A DNA stretch of 39,465 nt from Acidobacteriota bacterium (GTDB taxonomy: Bacteria; Acidobacteriota; Terriglobia; Bryobacterales; Bryobacteraceae), in NCBI GenBank assembly GCA_018268835.1, contig JAFDVU010000052.1:1-39465 (forward strand). The letters run 5' to 3'. This document shows, piece by piece, positions 25,459-33,991 of this stretch. Both the position numbers and the translations under genes were made by a program. Position 1 is the first letter of the stretch, and the number at the start of each line of letters is the position of its first letter. Under the pieces are notes generated by a model that was given only the letters and a program-made list of their open reading frames with translations, did no database searches and was not told the origin of the DNA.

Positions 25459-26562
25459 ATGCTTCCCCGGCTCTTCCTCGGTCTGCTGCTGGCCGCTGTC
25501 CCGCAATCTTCGCTGGACAGCGGCCGGCGCGCGTTTGAGGCCGGCGACCTCGTCTCTGCCGAGCGCGATTTCCGCGAATTCCTCGCGCAGAATCCCAACT
25601 CCGCCGAGGCCCTCTCCAACATGGGCGCCATCTGCGCCCGCCGCGAGCAGTACGCCGACGCCGTCGGCTACTACGAAAAGGCTCTCCGCGCCGATCCCAA
25701 GCTGGTTCCCGTCCACTTCAACCTCGCCGTCGCCCTCGGCCGCCTCAACCGCTACGCGCCCGCCACCGAACACCTGCGCATCTTCCTCAAGTCCTACCCC
25801 AATGAGCCCCGCGCCCACCAGTTGCTCGGCCTCTGCCTCACCGAAACCGGCGATTTCCGCGCCGCCCTGCCCGAACTCGAAGCCTCCTACAAACTCAACC
25901 CGCGCGACACCAGCATCCTTTACTCCCTGGCCTACGCCAATGCCCGAGCCGGCGACGTGGACCGCGCCGCCGAGCTGCTGCGCAATTCCCAGGCCGACCC
26001 GGCGCAATCCAGGCTCATCGAAGGCCTCGTCGAGTACCGCCGCGGACGCTTTCCCGAAGCCAAAGCCATTTTCGAAAGCCTGCTCGCCCTGCAGCCCGAT
26101 AGCGTCCCCGCGCTCACCGCACTCGGCCGCCTCCAACTCCTCGATCGCAACGACGACGACGCCATCCGCCTGCTCACCCACGCCGTCCGCCTCAACCCTT
26201 CCGACGCCGAATCCACCTATCAGCTCGGCGTCCTCTACGAGCGTAACGGCAAAACCGCCGAAGGCATCGCGTTCCTCAAACGCGCCATCACCCTGCGCTC
26301 CAATTACCCCGACCCGCATTACCAGCTCGGACGCATCGCCCTCGACCGCAAGGATTACCGCACCGCGCTCGCCGAACTCGAACTCGCCCGCAAGCTCTTG
26401 CCGGACCAGGAGGCCATCCGCATGGCGCTCGGCCGCACCTACCAGGCCCTCGGCCGTGCCGCCGAGGCCAAATCCGAATTCGCCGAAGTGCGCCGGCTCA
26501 AGGCCGCGGTCATCGAGCGCGACCGCCAGCGCGTCGAATCCGACGCGCTCATGAAACCGTGA
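25459..26562 (+). CDS. Exported tetratricopeptide-repeat protein
   Basis: A 367-residue protein with a short signal peptide (MLPRLFLGLLLAAVPQ). At least eight TPR units follow in near-continuous array, recognisable by patterns such as AEALSNMGAICARREQYADAV, VHFNLAVALGRLNRYAPA and ESTYQLGVLYERNGKTAEG. The last repeat is followed by a charged helical tail. TPR arrays are protein-interaction scaffolds. The gene starts 44 bp after the receptor and ends in a 4-nt overlap (GTGA) with the CRTAC1 gene, so those two are translationally coupled. I prefer the ATG at 25459 to the in-frame TTG at 25450, which lies in the promoter. No lipobox is visible, so the protein is probably periplasmic and soluble. 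Confidence 0.92.
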   Translation: MLPRLFLGLLLAAVPQSSLDSGRRAFEAGDLVSAERDFREFLAQNPNSAEALSNMGAICARREQYADAVGYYEKALRADPKLVPVHFNLAVALGRLNRYAPATEHLRIFLKSYPNEPRAHQLLGLCLTETGDFRAALPELEASYKLNPRDTSILYSLAYANARAGDVDRAAELLRNSQADPAQSRLIEGLVEYRRGRFPEAKAIFESLLALQPDSVPALTALGRLQLLDRNDDDAIRLLTHAVRLNPSDAESTYQLGVLYERNGKTAEGIAFLKRAITLRSNYPDPHYQLGRIALDRKDYRTALAELELARKLLPDQEAIRMALGRTYQALGRAAEAKSEFAEVRRLKAAVIERDRQRVESDALMKP

Positions 26563-28292
26563 CTTCCCTTCCCCGCAACTGGATTCTCCCGGCGCTCGCC
26601 TGCGCCGTCGCCGCCGCGCAGGGCATCGCCACGCGCAATGTGAAGCCCGCCGCCCGTCCCGCCGCCAGCGGCCGCCCCTGGCCCTCCCGCCTCACCGATA
26701 TCGCCCGGCAGGCAGGACTCACCCAGCCCACCGTTTACGGCGCCGAATCCAACGTGCAGTATCTCGCCGAGACCTCCTCCGGCGGCGTCGCCCTCTTCGA
26801 TTACGATGGCGACGGCTGGACCGACATCTTCATCGTCAGCGGCACCCGCTTCAAAGACGCGCCCCCCGAGGCCACCAACCGCCTCTACCGCAACAACCAC
26901 GACGGAACCTTCACCGACGTCACCGACCGCGCCCACCTCCGCCGCACCGGCTGGGGACAGGGCGTGGCCGTCGGCGACTACGACAACGACGGCCGCCTCG
27001 ATCTCTACGTCACCTACTGGGGCGAGAACGCCCTCTACCACAACAACGGCGACGGCACCTTCACCGATGTCGCCGCCCATGCCGGCGTCTCCGGCAAATC
27101 CGCCCGCGATTACCCGGAGTGGTTCAGCGGCGCCACCTTCGTCGATTACGACCGCGACGGCCGCCTCGATTTATTCGTCGCCACCTACATCGATTACGAC
27201 CTGCGCCGCGTCCCCATTCCCGGCGCCAACCCCAATTGCAACTGGAAGGGCGTGCCCACGCCCTGCGGTCCGCGCGGACTGCGCCCCGGGCGACAGTACC
27301 TCTTCCACAATCGCGGCGACGGCACCTTCGAAGACGTCTCCGCGAAATCCGGCATCTTCGCTCCGCGCTCCTCCTTCGGCTTCACTGCCGTCGCCGCCGA
27401 CTTCGACAATGACGGCTGGCAGGACATCTTCCTCGCCTGCGATTCCACGCCCTCGCTCTTCTTCCACAACAACCACGACGGCACCTTCACCGAAGAGGGC
27501 CTCGAGCGCGGCCTCGCCCTCAACCCCGACGGCATGGAACAGGCCGGCATGGGCGTCGCCGTCGCCAGCCTCCACGGCGACGGCATCTTCGATATCCTCA
27601 AAACCCACTTCGCCGACGATACCGTGGGCTTCTACCGCGGCGACGGCAAGGGCCAGTTCAACGAGATCACTCTCAAAGCCGGCCTCGGCGTCGAGACCCG
27701 CTACGTCTCCTGGGGCGCCGCCTTCCCCGACCTCGATAACGACGGCCTCCCCGACATCTTCATCGCCACCGGCAACGTCTACCCCGATACCGAGCGCGCG
27801 CTCCCCGCCTATCCCTACCGCTCTCCCGCGCTGCTGTTCCGCAATCTGGGCAGCGGCCGCTTCGAGGAACTCGGCGAACAGGCCGGCCCCGCGCTCGCCG
27901 CCCACCACTCCTCCCGCGGACTCGCCGTCGCCGATCTCGATAACGACGGCGACCCCGACATCGTCGTCTGGAACCGCAACGAGCCGCCCAGCCTGCTGCG
28001 CAACGATCTGAAGTCCCCGCACCACTGGCTCGAAGTCCGCCTCGAAGGTACCCGATCCAACCGCGCCGCCATCGGCGCCACCGTCACGCTGCAAGCCGGC
28101 GGCCGCACCCAGGCCCAGCCCGTCCTGAGCCAATCGAGTTTCCTCTCCGCCGGCGACCTGCGCCTGCACTTCGGCTTGGGCGACGCCGCGGCGGCGGCCA
28201 TCACGGTCCGCTGGCCCACGGGCGAGCGCGAGCGCTTCCCCGTCCCCGGCGTGGACCGCATCCTGACTCTGAAAGAAGGCGCGGGAAGGTAG
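26559..28292 (+). CDS. CRTAC1-family protein: FG-GAP/VCBS repeats plus ASPIC/UnbV domain
   Basis: A 577-residue exported protein (hydrophobic segment about 8-21). Six calcium-type DxDxDG loops mark the beta-propeller repeats at about residues 81, 140, 197, 281, 391 and 459, each paired with a HN.DGTFTDV-type strand. The conserved inter-blade segment CNWKGVPTPCGPRGL (227-241) is typical of the family and has two Cys that could pair. The ASPIC/UnbV domain closes the protein (about 485-572, from WLEVRLEG to VRWPTGERE). The GTG start overlaps the TPR stop by 4 nt. The propeller fold suggests an extracellular or periplasmic binding role; no enzymatic residues are evident. A perfect GC hairpin follows the stop. 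Confidence 0.94.
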   Translation: MTSLPRNWILPALACAVAAAQGIATRNVKPAARPAASGRPWPSRLTDIARQAGLTQPTVYGAESNVQYLAETSSGGVALFDYDGDGWTDIFIVSGTRFKDAPPEATNRLYRNNHDGTFTDVTDRAHLRRTGWGQGVAVGDYDNDGRLDLYVTYWGENALYHNNGDGTFTDVAAHAGVSGKSARDYPEWFSGATFVDYDRDGRLDLFVATYIDYDLRRVPIPGANPNCNWKGVPTPCGPRGLRPGRQYLFHNRGDGTFEDVSAKSGIFAPRSSFGFTAVAADFDNDGWQDIFLACDSTPSLFFHNNHDGTFTEEGLERGLALNPDGMEQAGMGVAVASLHGDGIFDILKTHFADDTVGFYRGDGKGQFNEITLKAGLGVETRYVSWGAAFPDLDNDGLPDIFIATGNVYPDTERALPAYPYRSPALLFRNLGSGRFEELGEQAGPALAAHHSSRGLAVADLDNDGDPDIVVWNRNEPPSLLRNDLKSPHHWLEVRLEGTRSNRAAIGATVTLQAGGRTQAQPVLSQSSFLSAGDLRLHFGLGDAAAAAITVRWPTGERERFPVPGVDRILTLKEGAGR

Positions 28293-28293
28293 C

Positions 28294-28310
28294 GCCGGCC
28301 CCCGGCCGGC
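28294..28310 (+). terminator. GC-rich hairpin after the CRTAC1 gene
   Basis: GCCGGCC, CCC loop, GGCCGGC: a perfect 7-bp all-GC stem starting 2 nt after the stop, between convergent genes. There is no T-tract, so termination is plausible but unproven. Confidence 0.45.
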
Positions 28311-28386
28311 CTTAGAGGGACCCTGATCCCACTCGCGCCCGCGCGCGCCTAGCGGGACGATCGTCGAACCGCAGCCGCCCTCGGTC

Positions 28387-29136
28387 TTACTCCGCTCCCG
28401 CCAGACTCGCGTGCCGGAACAGCAGCCCTGACGCCGTGAACAACACCGTGAACACGCCATGCCCGATGGCCATATTCCGCGCCATGTCGGGCGGCGCGCC
28501 CGAAGGCAGCACCACGGCAATCAGCGCGAGCGTCGCCGCCATCACAAACAACGTGCGTGCCAATCCTGGTGCCCTCAGTCGCGCCAGGCACGCTCCAATG
28601 CCCCCCACGACGAGCACGCTGTAGTACCACAGGTTGGCCGGATTCCCGGAGTCGGCCACATGCACCATGTTCGACCACGCCAGGGAGAACCCGGCCGCAA
28701 GGGCCACGCCAACGCCCGCCTTGTACGACCACACGCCCATCTTCCTGGCGATCGCCGCATACACCATCCCCGTCCCGAAGAACAGGACATACACCAGCAC
28801 GAAACTTCCCGCCGGCCAGTTCCATCCCTCCACCACCTGCGACGCCACCAGCGGCACCATCAACGCGGCCAGCGCTCCTATCGCCACACGCAGCGTCGTC
28901 TTTCCCGGTTGCGTCATATGAGTGGTGTTCTCCTTTACGATTGCCACTGAAGTCTCGAAGAAGACGCGCAGCGCGAGCCCGTACAGTCTCCGCCCGGCGC
29001 CTCCGTGCTCCCGGCACATATCGTGGAATGTCTGCTCCATCCCCTCGCCGAACCGCTCGCGGAAAGGCCGCGGATAGAGCCGCAGGAGATTCGCATACCA
29101 CGTCCGGCAACGCAGTCCCGCACGGTCACCCGCCAT
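28387..29136 (-). CDS. Multi-pass membrane protein with permease-prefix-like N-terminus, PadR partner
   Basis: A 249-residue protein encoded directly after padR, overlapping it by 11 nt. The N-terminal 55 residues (YANLLRLYPRPFRERFGEGM) resemble the prefix found on acidobacterial MacB-like orphan permeases. Instead of a permease, six or so short transmembrane helices follow (about 84-245) with no motif I recognise. The overlap with padR indicates coupled translation and control by the same operator. Membrane proteins in PadR operons are often stress or drug exporters, but that role is not shown here. It is convergent with the CRTAC1 gene across a 94-bp gap. Confidence 0.75.
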   Translation of the reverse strand: MAGDRAGLRCRTWYANLLRLYPRPFRERFGEGMEQTFHDMCREHGGAGRRLYGLALRVFFETSVAIVKENTTHMTQPGKTTLRVAIGALAALMVPLVASQVVEGWNWPAGSFVLVYVLFFGTGMVYAAIARKMGVWSYKAGVGVALAAGFSLAWSNMVHVADSGNPANLWYYSVLVVGGIGACLARLRAPGLARTLFVMAATLALIAVVLPSGAPPDMARNMAIGHGVFTVLFTASGLLFRHASLAGAE

Positions 29137-29473
29137 ACGCGAAACGTCCTTCCGCCACCGCCACCACGCCGCGATACCGCTTCAGCTCCGCTTCCAGCGC
29201 CGCCCGTCCCGCACCGGTCAGTTCGTAATAGACCCGCCGCTCGTCGTCCATCTCCGGATCCACCCGCTTGTGGCTTTCCCGGATCAGCCCGGCATCCATC
29301 ATCCGCCCCATCGAGCCATACAGCGTCCCCGGACCCATCTTCACCTTGCCCTGCGAGTCCGCCTCCACCTGCTTCATGATCCCGTACCCGTGCCGCTGTC
29401 CCGTCGAAAGCGCCAGCAGGATGTGCAGCACAGCGGGGGTCAGCGGCGCTTGCGCGGCGTTCTTCTTCGCCAT
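29126..29473 (-). CDS. PadR-family transcriptional repressor
   Basis: A 115-residue winged-helix regulator. It carries the PadR core: LTPAVLHILLALSTGQRHGYGI, the recognition region VKMGPGTLYGSMGRMMDAGLI, and the wing ERRVYYELTGAGRAAL. The C-terminal dimerisation helix is short, as in the small PadR subfamily. It would repress its own operon, since a perfect 19-bp palindrome sits between its -35 and -10 boxes, and its downstream partner gene overlaps it. The ATG at 29473 has no Shine-Dalgarno sequence; the -10 box ends 6 nt before it, so the mRNA is probably leaderless. The ligand is unknown. Confidence 0.94.
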   Translation of the reverse strand: MAKKNAAQAPLTPAVLHILLALSTGQRHGYGIMKQVEADSQGKVKMGPGTLYGSMGRMMDAGLIRESHKRVDPEMDDERRVYYELTGAGRAALEAELKRYRGVVAVAEGRFAYGG

Positions 29474-29479
29474 GCCCCG

Positions 29480-29508
29480 ATGGTATATCCGTTACGGATA
29501 TATGTCAA
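29480..29508 (-). promoter_or_regulatory. padR promoter
   Basis: On the minus strand, a perfect TTGACA (29508-29503) is followed by exactly 17 nt and TACCAT (29485-29480). The predicted start of transcription falls on or next to the A of the padR start codon. Confidence 0.8.
29484..29502. promoter_or_regulatory. PadR operator palindrome
   Basis: TATATCCGT (29484-29492), a central T, ACGGATATA (29494-29502): a perfect inverted repeat with 9-bp arms. It fills the spacer between the -35 and -10 boxes of padR, the position expected for an autorepressor site. Confidence 0.75.
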
Positions 29509-29515
29509 ACGTTCC

Positions 29516-31900
29516 CTACCCCGCCAGCACGATCCGGTGCGGCCCGGGCTCCCGCTGCTCTCCCCCGCCGATCCGCACCCGCACGATCACAGCCAGGGCC
29601 CCCAAATAGAACAAGCCCCCAATGATCAGCGTCTGCACCAGCCCCAGGTAGATCGAGCACACCAGCGCCGTCACGCTGCCCATCACGCTCGACGCCGCAT
29701 TCAACGACCACGCCCACCGCACGCTCTCCGCGTGCCAGCCCGCCAGCCGCTTCAGCCCCGCCGGAAACGGCATCCCCATCGCGAACCCCAGCGGCGCGAT
29801 CAGCAGGACCGTAGCCGCCACCTTCAGTCCCAGCGGCAGCCATACCAGCGCGTTCAGCAACCACGGCAGCACCGCGCCCATCAGCGCCGTCAGCATCGCT
29901 ACGCAGCCCAGCACCTTGATCAGCCGCCCTTCCCCGGTGCCCAGCAGCCCGCGGCTGGCGAAACTCCCCGCCCCCGTCCACAACAGCAGCGCGAAGATCA
30001 CCACCGCCAGCGCGTAGGTCGGATGCCCCAGGAACAGCACGAATTTCTGGATCAGCCCGACCTCGATCAGAATGTATCCCGCGCCGATCAGCAGAAAATA
30101 TACCAGGAAGCCGCGTACTCCCGGATGCGACGGCAGCCGGTCGCCCAGCACCAGCGGCGGCAGCACCAGCACGACCAGCGTCGCCACGATGCTGATCGCC
30201 GCCAGCCCGAACAACAGCGGCACCGCCTGGTTGACCCCGTGGTCTCCGCCCTCGCTCACCGCCGCCGTCATGTAGCGCCACAGGTCGCGCGGTTGCACGG
30301 TGTAAAAGAAGAACGGCCGGTTGTCGCTCACCGGGCTGATGTCGAACCGGTAAGCCGCTTCGTATTCCGCCGGATTGGCGCTCAGCAGCAGGTCGTGAAA
30401 CGGATTCGCCGCCGTGCTGCCGGGGTAATACATCGCTTCCAGGCCGCCCGCTGCCATCGCCGCCCGCAAGCGCCCCACATCCTCTTCGCTGAACGGCTTG
30501 AGCGCCACCAGCACGGTATCCTGCGCCGCTTCCCCCGCCGAACCGGCTGCCTGCCGTGCCACCGCCACGTGCCGCCACGCATCGTGCTCGCCATCCTGCC
30601 GCAGCGCTTCCATCGCCAGCGCGACCAGCCGCAGCGATTCGCGCGGCGGATTCAGCCCCCAGCGCACCACCGCCAGCACCCCATCCGGAGTCAGGTGCGC
30701 CAGATAATCGCGAAATGCGTCCGTCGTGTAGAGGGTGCTCTCGGAGAACGCGAACGCTCCCGCCGCCGCCGCCCGCGTGTCCACCAGGGTCGCCTCGATC
30801 ACCTGATACCGCTCCGGCGACCGCCTGACGAAGCTGCGCCCGTCCTCCTCGTAGACGTGGACGCCGTCCCTCAGATACAGGCCCTTGCTCAAGTCAGGGA
30901 ATTTCTCCCGCATGATCACCCGCGAAATGATCGGGTTGATCTCCACCGCCGTAACATCCCTGCTTCCCGCGGCGATGGCGCGCGCCACGTCCCATCCGCC
31001 GCCCGGCCCGATGATCAGCGTCTTCGCCGCCGGCCGCAGGTGGAACGGCAGTGCCGGACCGCCGCCGCGCAGCGCCCGCGACTCCAACGCCGTGAGGCGC
31101 GCGAAGTCGAAGCGCGCGATCCGGCTGGAGACGTCCCCATCCACCGCGATCGCATGGCTGCCGTCTTCACGCTGTTGAATGGCCACCCGCGAGAAGCTGT
31201 TCCATTGGTGAAATACCTCGTCCGCCTCGGCCAGCGTCCTGCCCTTGGCGTAGCGCACGTGCAACACCGAGTGTTTCTGGTTGTACACCAGGAACGCCAT
31301 CAGGGCCAGCGCCAGCGCCACGCTGCCCGCGCGCGACGGTGCGTCGCCTTCCAGGCTGTGCCAGATTCCCGCCGCCGCCGCGAACGTCACCGCGGCGCCG
31401 ATCACCGCGCCCGGACCGCCCCCCAGCGGAAGCAGCGCCAGCAGCAGGAAACACCCCGCCGCCGACCCCATCAGATCGAAAAAGTAGACCCGGCCCACGC
31501 GCTCGATCGTCGCCCCGACCGCCAGAGAAACGATCGCCCCCGACACCACGAACGGCAACGCCGCCGTGAAGTACACCAGCGCCAGTCCCCACGCGCCGCG
31601 TGGTCCAACGCCAACCCCCACGGCCAGCGAAGACACCACCAGCAGACTGTTGGCGCAGCTCAGCCGCCCCAGTTTCGTGAACAGCGGCGCGTCCCACCCG
31701 GCCACGAAATACGATGCCACACCGCCCAGTCCCAGACCGAACAGCGCGATCGAAATCGCCAGGAACGCGAAGTGGTAGTAGAACACTACCGAGAAGATAC
31801 GGGTGAGCGAGAGTTCCAGCAGCAGCGTGGCCATTGCGGTGAGCGCGACCGCGAGATAAATCTCGCGCCACTGGGTCCGCGATGGCTTCGTCGAGTCCAA
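29516..31900 (-). CDS. Fused membrane / spermidine-synthase-like protein
   Basis: A 794-residue integral membrane protein. An N-terminal bundle of about six helices (14-205) is followed by a soluble domain (about 225-520) with a Rossmann-type nucleotide site (LIIGPGGGWDVARA, 295-308, then VEINPII with E320), as in spermidine synthases. A second helix bundle follows (about 560-780) with motifs of the fused family (GAGYILIEVGLIQKF and GFAMGMPFPAGLK). The usual spermidine-synthase aspartates after the Rossmann fold are replaced by YQVIEATLVDTR. Polyamine synthesis is therefore doubtful; a methyltransferase-like or transport role is possible. The first in-frame start after a stop is TTG at 31900; no ATG or GTG is available before the first helix. 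It is third in a minus-strand run starting with nuoA. Confidence 0.8.
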   Translation of the reverse strand: MDSTKPSRTQWREIYLAVALTAMATLLLELSLTRIFSVVFYYHFAFLAISIALFGLGLGGVASYFVAGWDAPLFTKLGRLSCANSLLVVSSLAVGVGVGPRGAWGLALVYFTAALPFVVSGAIVSLAVGATIERVGRVYFFDLMGSAAGCFLLLALLPLGGGPGAVIGAAVTFAAAAGIWHSLEGDAPSRAGSVALALALMAFLVYNQKHSVLHVRYAKGRTLAEADEVFHQWNSFSRVAIQQREDGSHAIAVDGDVSSRIARFDFARLTALESRALRGGGPALPFHLRPAAKTLIIGPGGGWDVARAIAAGSRDVTAVEINPIISRVIMREKFPDLSKGLYLRDGVHVYEEDGRSFVRRSPERYQVIEATLVDTRAAAAGAFAFSESTLYTTDAFRDYLAHLTPDGVLAVVRWGLNPPRESLRLVALAMEALRQDGEHDAWRHVAVARQAAGSAGEAAQDTVLVALKPFSEEDVGRLRAAMAAGGLEAMYYPGSTAANPFHDLLLSANPAEYEAAYRFDISPVSDNRPFFFYTVQPRDLWRYMTAAVSEGGDHGVNQAVPLLFGLAAISIVATLVVLVLPPLVLGDRLPSHPGVRGFLVYFLLIGAGYILIEVGLIQKFVLFLGHPTYALAVVIFALLLWTGAGSFASRGLLGTGEGRLIKVLGCVAMLTALMGAVLPWLLNALVWLPLGLKVAATVLLIAPLGFAMGMPFPAGLKRLAGWHAESVRWAWSLNAASSVMGSVTALVCSIYLGLVQTLIIGGLFYLGALAVIVRVRIGGGEQREPGPHRIVLAG

Positions 31901-31928
31901 AGGAATTGCCGCTCGCCGTGCGGCGGGA

Positions 31929-33638
31929 TTATTCGATCACGATTGAGGCCGCGTTGCTCACCGAGTCCGGGAACACCAGCGTCAGACCAAGCGTCCCCTT
32001 GGGCACGCCATCGGGAATCGTCACGTTCACCTGGTACAGCCCGGCATAGGTCGGCGTCAGCCCGGCGAATAGCGGTGTCGCCGTGATCGCGCCGATGCCG
32101 CCGCCGAAAACTACCGAAGGCACCGCCGTCAGGCGCGCCAGCGGCTCGGCTGCCGGAGCCGGAGTCCCCGCCGCCGGCAGCGGACTGGTCTCCCCCAAAC
32201 CGATGGCATAGATCGTCAGCGTGTCTCCGGCATGTGCCGGATGCGTGTTCACGCCCGAAATCGCCCCCACCGGCATGGGCAGGCTGCCGTCCTGATTGAC
32301 GATCGCCCCGTAGCCCGTGCTGCCGATCAGCAACATGCGCGGCGCCCGCGGCGCGATGTCCACGCTGACTTTGTTGCTCAGTTGCCCGTCGCGCGATACC
32401 TGCACTTCCACCGAACCCGGCGAAAGCCCGTACGGCAACTGGAACGCAAGCTGTCCGTAGCTGGAATAGTACATCGGTGCTTCCGTGCCGTTGACCAGCA
32501 CCTTAGCCCCGCCCACCGTCGTGGCCAGCGGCGGAGCCTGCCCCACGGTAAGGTCTCCGAACGAAAGCTGCTCGCCCAGCACCACCATCACGTCGCCGCC
32601 CGTCGCCGCTTCGCCGGCGGCAAATGTTCCATTGTCCACCACCCCCTGGTAGCGGATTACCGGTGCGCCCTTCGGCGTCACTACGAACGTCACCGGAACC
32701 GTGATCGTGCCGTTCACCGCGTTGGAAGCCACCGCCACCGATCCCGTGTAAGTCCCCGGGCTCAACGTGCCCGCGTCCAGCTTCAGCAGCGCACCGCCGG
32801 AATACGGAGTAGCCGTCAGCCACGCGCCGCCCGTCGCGGTCACGCCGCTTACCGTCAGGGTGCCACTGCCCGCATTATTCAGCGCCACCGCGGTCGTGTT
32901 CGCCGGAGCGCCCTGCGCCAGTTGCACGTTCACCGCGTTCGCCGAAGCCACCGCGATCGGCTGCGACGTCACCCGCATCGTCAGAGCGATGCTCTTGTTA
33001 TCCGCCGGGAAGCTCGAGCCGCTGGTGGTGACCGACCCGCTGTACGTGCCCTCCCCCATCCCCGCCGGAGGCGCCACGCGCAACCGGTAGGGATACGTGA
33101 AGCGGAAACTCCCCACTCCGTCCAGCGTCAGCGAAAGCCAGTTGCCGCCGTCGTTGGTCTTCGTGCTTGCCGATAGCGGGCTGTTGGTCGAAAACGTCAC
33201 GTCGCGCGATGAGCCTGCCGCTACGTACACATCCACGCTCGCCGGCACGCCCCCGCCCATCTGCACCGTCACCGTAATCGTCTGCGGCGCATCCACCGTG
33301 TTGGGATCGCTCACCGTCACGATACCCGTCGCCATCCCTGCCGGCAGACCCGACGTGTTCAGCGCGAAGCTCAACGGCGTGCATGTCCCCGCGCGCGACG
33401 TGCACGTGCGCTGCGCGCCCACGCTAGCCGCCAGCCACGATGCCGTGCTGCTCACCGTGAGGTTGAACGAACCGTCCCCGATGTTGTATGCCTCCACGGT
33501 CTGCGTGGCGCCGTTGGCACCCTGCACTATCGACACCGGCCCTACCGTGCTAGCAGAAAGTCTTAGCTTGGGAGATGCTACAACCAGACCGGGAAAAAGA
33601 AGCCAGACGGCGAGAAGACGACGATTGGTCAAACCCAC
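31929..33638 (-). CDS. Secreted Ig-like (BACON-type) protein with TIGR03437-type Solibacter C-terminal domain
   Basis: A 569-residue exported protein. A signal peptide covers about 1-22 (VVAS). Three Ig-like repeats follow, with the BACON-style Trp-Leu core at W68, W167 and W273 (ASWLAAS, GNWLSLT, GAWLTAT). The last 240 residues match the Solibacter C-terminal domain pattern: DNGTFAAGE, VVLGEQLSFGD, FQLPYGLSPGSVEVQV, LTIYAIGLGETSP and VNVTIPDGVPKGTLGLTL. The start is GTG at 33638, overlapping the end of nuoA by 10 nt. Such proteins are abundant in this group and probably sit outside the cell; their ligands are unknown. Confidence 0.85.
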   Translation of the reverse strand: MGLTNRRLLAVWLLFPGLVVASPKLRLSASTVGPVSIVQGANGATQTVEAYNIGDGSFNLTVSSTASWLAASVGAQRTCTSRAGTCTPLSFALNTSGLPAGMATGIVTVSDPNTVDAPQTITVTVQMGGGVPASVDVYVAAGSSRDVTFSTNSPLSASTKTNDGGNWLSLTLDGVGSFRFTYPYRLRVAPPAGMGEGTYSGSVTTSGSSFPADNKSIALTMRVTSQPIAVASANAVNVQLAQGAPANTTAVALNNAGSGTLTVSGVTATGGAWLTATPYSGGALLKLDAGTLSPGTYTGSVAVASNAVNGTITVPVTFVVTPKGAPVIRYQGVVDNGTFAAGEAATGGDVMVVLGEQLSFGDLTVGQAPPLATTVGGAKVLVNGTEAPMYYSSYGQLAFQLPYGLSPGSVEVQVSRDGQLSNKVSVDIAPRAPRMLLIGSTGYGAIVNQDGSLPMPVGAISGVNTHPAHAGDTLTIYAIGLGETSPLPAAGTPAPAAEPLARLTAVPSVVFGGGIGAITATPLFAGLTPTYAGLYQVNVTIPDGVPKGTLGLTLVFPDSVSNAASIVIE

Positions 33639-33985
33639 TCCAAAGCACCCTTCTTATACGCCCAGATGTACCCGACCGCCAGGATCGCGAGAAAGACCGA
33701 TACTTCCGCCACGCCGAACCAGCTCAACTGGTGATACCGCACCGCCCACGGAAACAGGAAGATGGTCTCAACGTCGAATATGACGAACAGGATGGCGATA
33801 ATGTAGAACCGCACGGTGTAGCGTCCGCGCGAATCGCTCGCGGCTTTGATTCCGCACTCGTAAGCCTCCAGCTTCGTCTGGAACGGAGACGAGGGGCGGA
33901 TCAGCTTCGCCGCCACGATGGCGACTACCGGAAAAGCAAGCGCAATCGCCACAAAGATAAAGATAGGCAGATACCCGGCGGGCAT
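33629..33985 (-). CDS. nuoA: NADH-quinone oxidoreductase subunit A (orphan nuoA)
   Basis: A 118-residue membrane subunit of respiratory complex I. Three transmembrane helices and the diagnostic segment YECGIKAASDSRGRYTVRFYIIAILFVIFDVETIFLFPWAV are present, so the protein looks intact. The frame continues upstream to 34033, but the ATG at 33985 fits the family length and is 6 nt from a TATAGT box, a leaderless-type start without a ribosome site. NuoA genes normally head a nuoA-N operon. Here no nuoB or other complex I gene is adjacent; the next gene is a secreted Ig-like protein that overlaps by 10 nt. The remaining subunits must lie outside the window. Confidence 0.94.
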   Translation of the reverse strand: MPAGYLPIFIFVAIALAFPVVAIVAAKLIRPSSPFQTKLEAYECGIKAASDSRGRYTVRFYIIAILFVIFDVETIFLFPWAVRYHQLSWFGVAEVSVFLAILAVGYIWAYKKGALEWV

Positions 33986-33991
33986 GGCCAC

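Noticed and set aside
29270..32086. 938-residue plus-strand open frame
   Set aside because: Antisense to padR and the fused membrane protein; Arg/Gln/His-rich without any motif.
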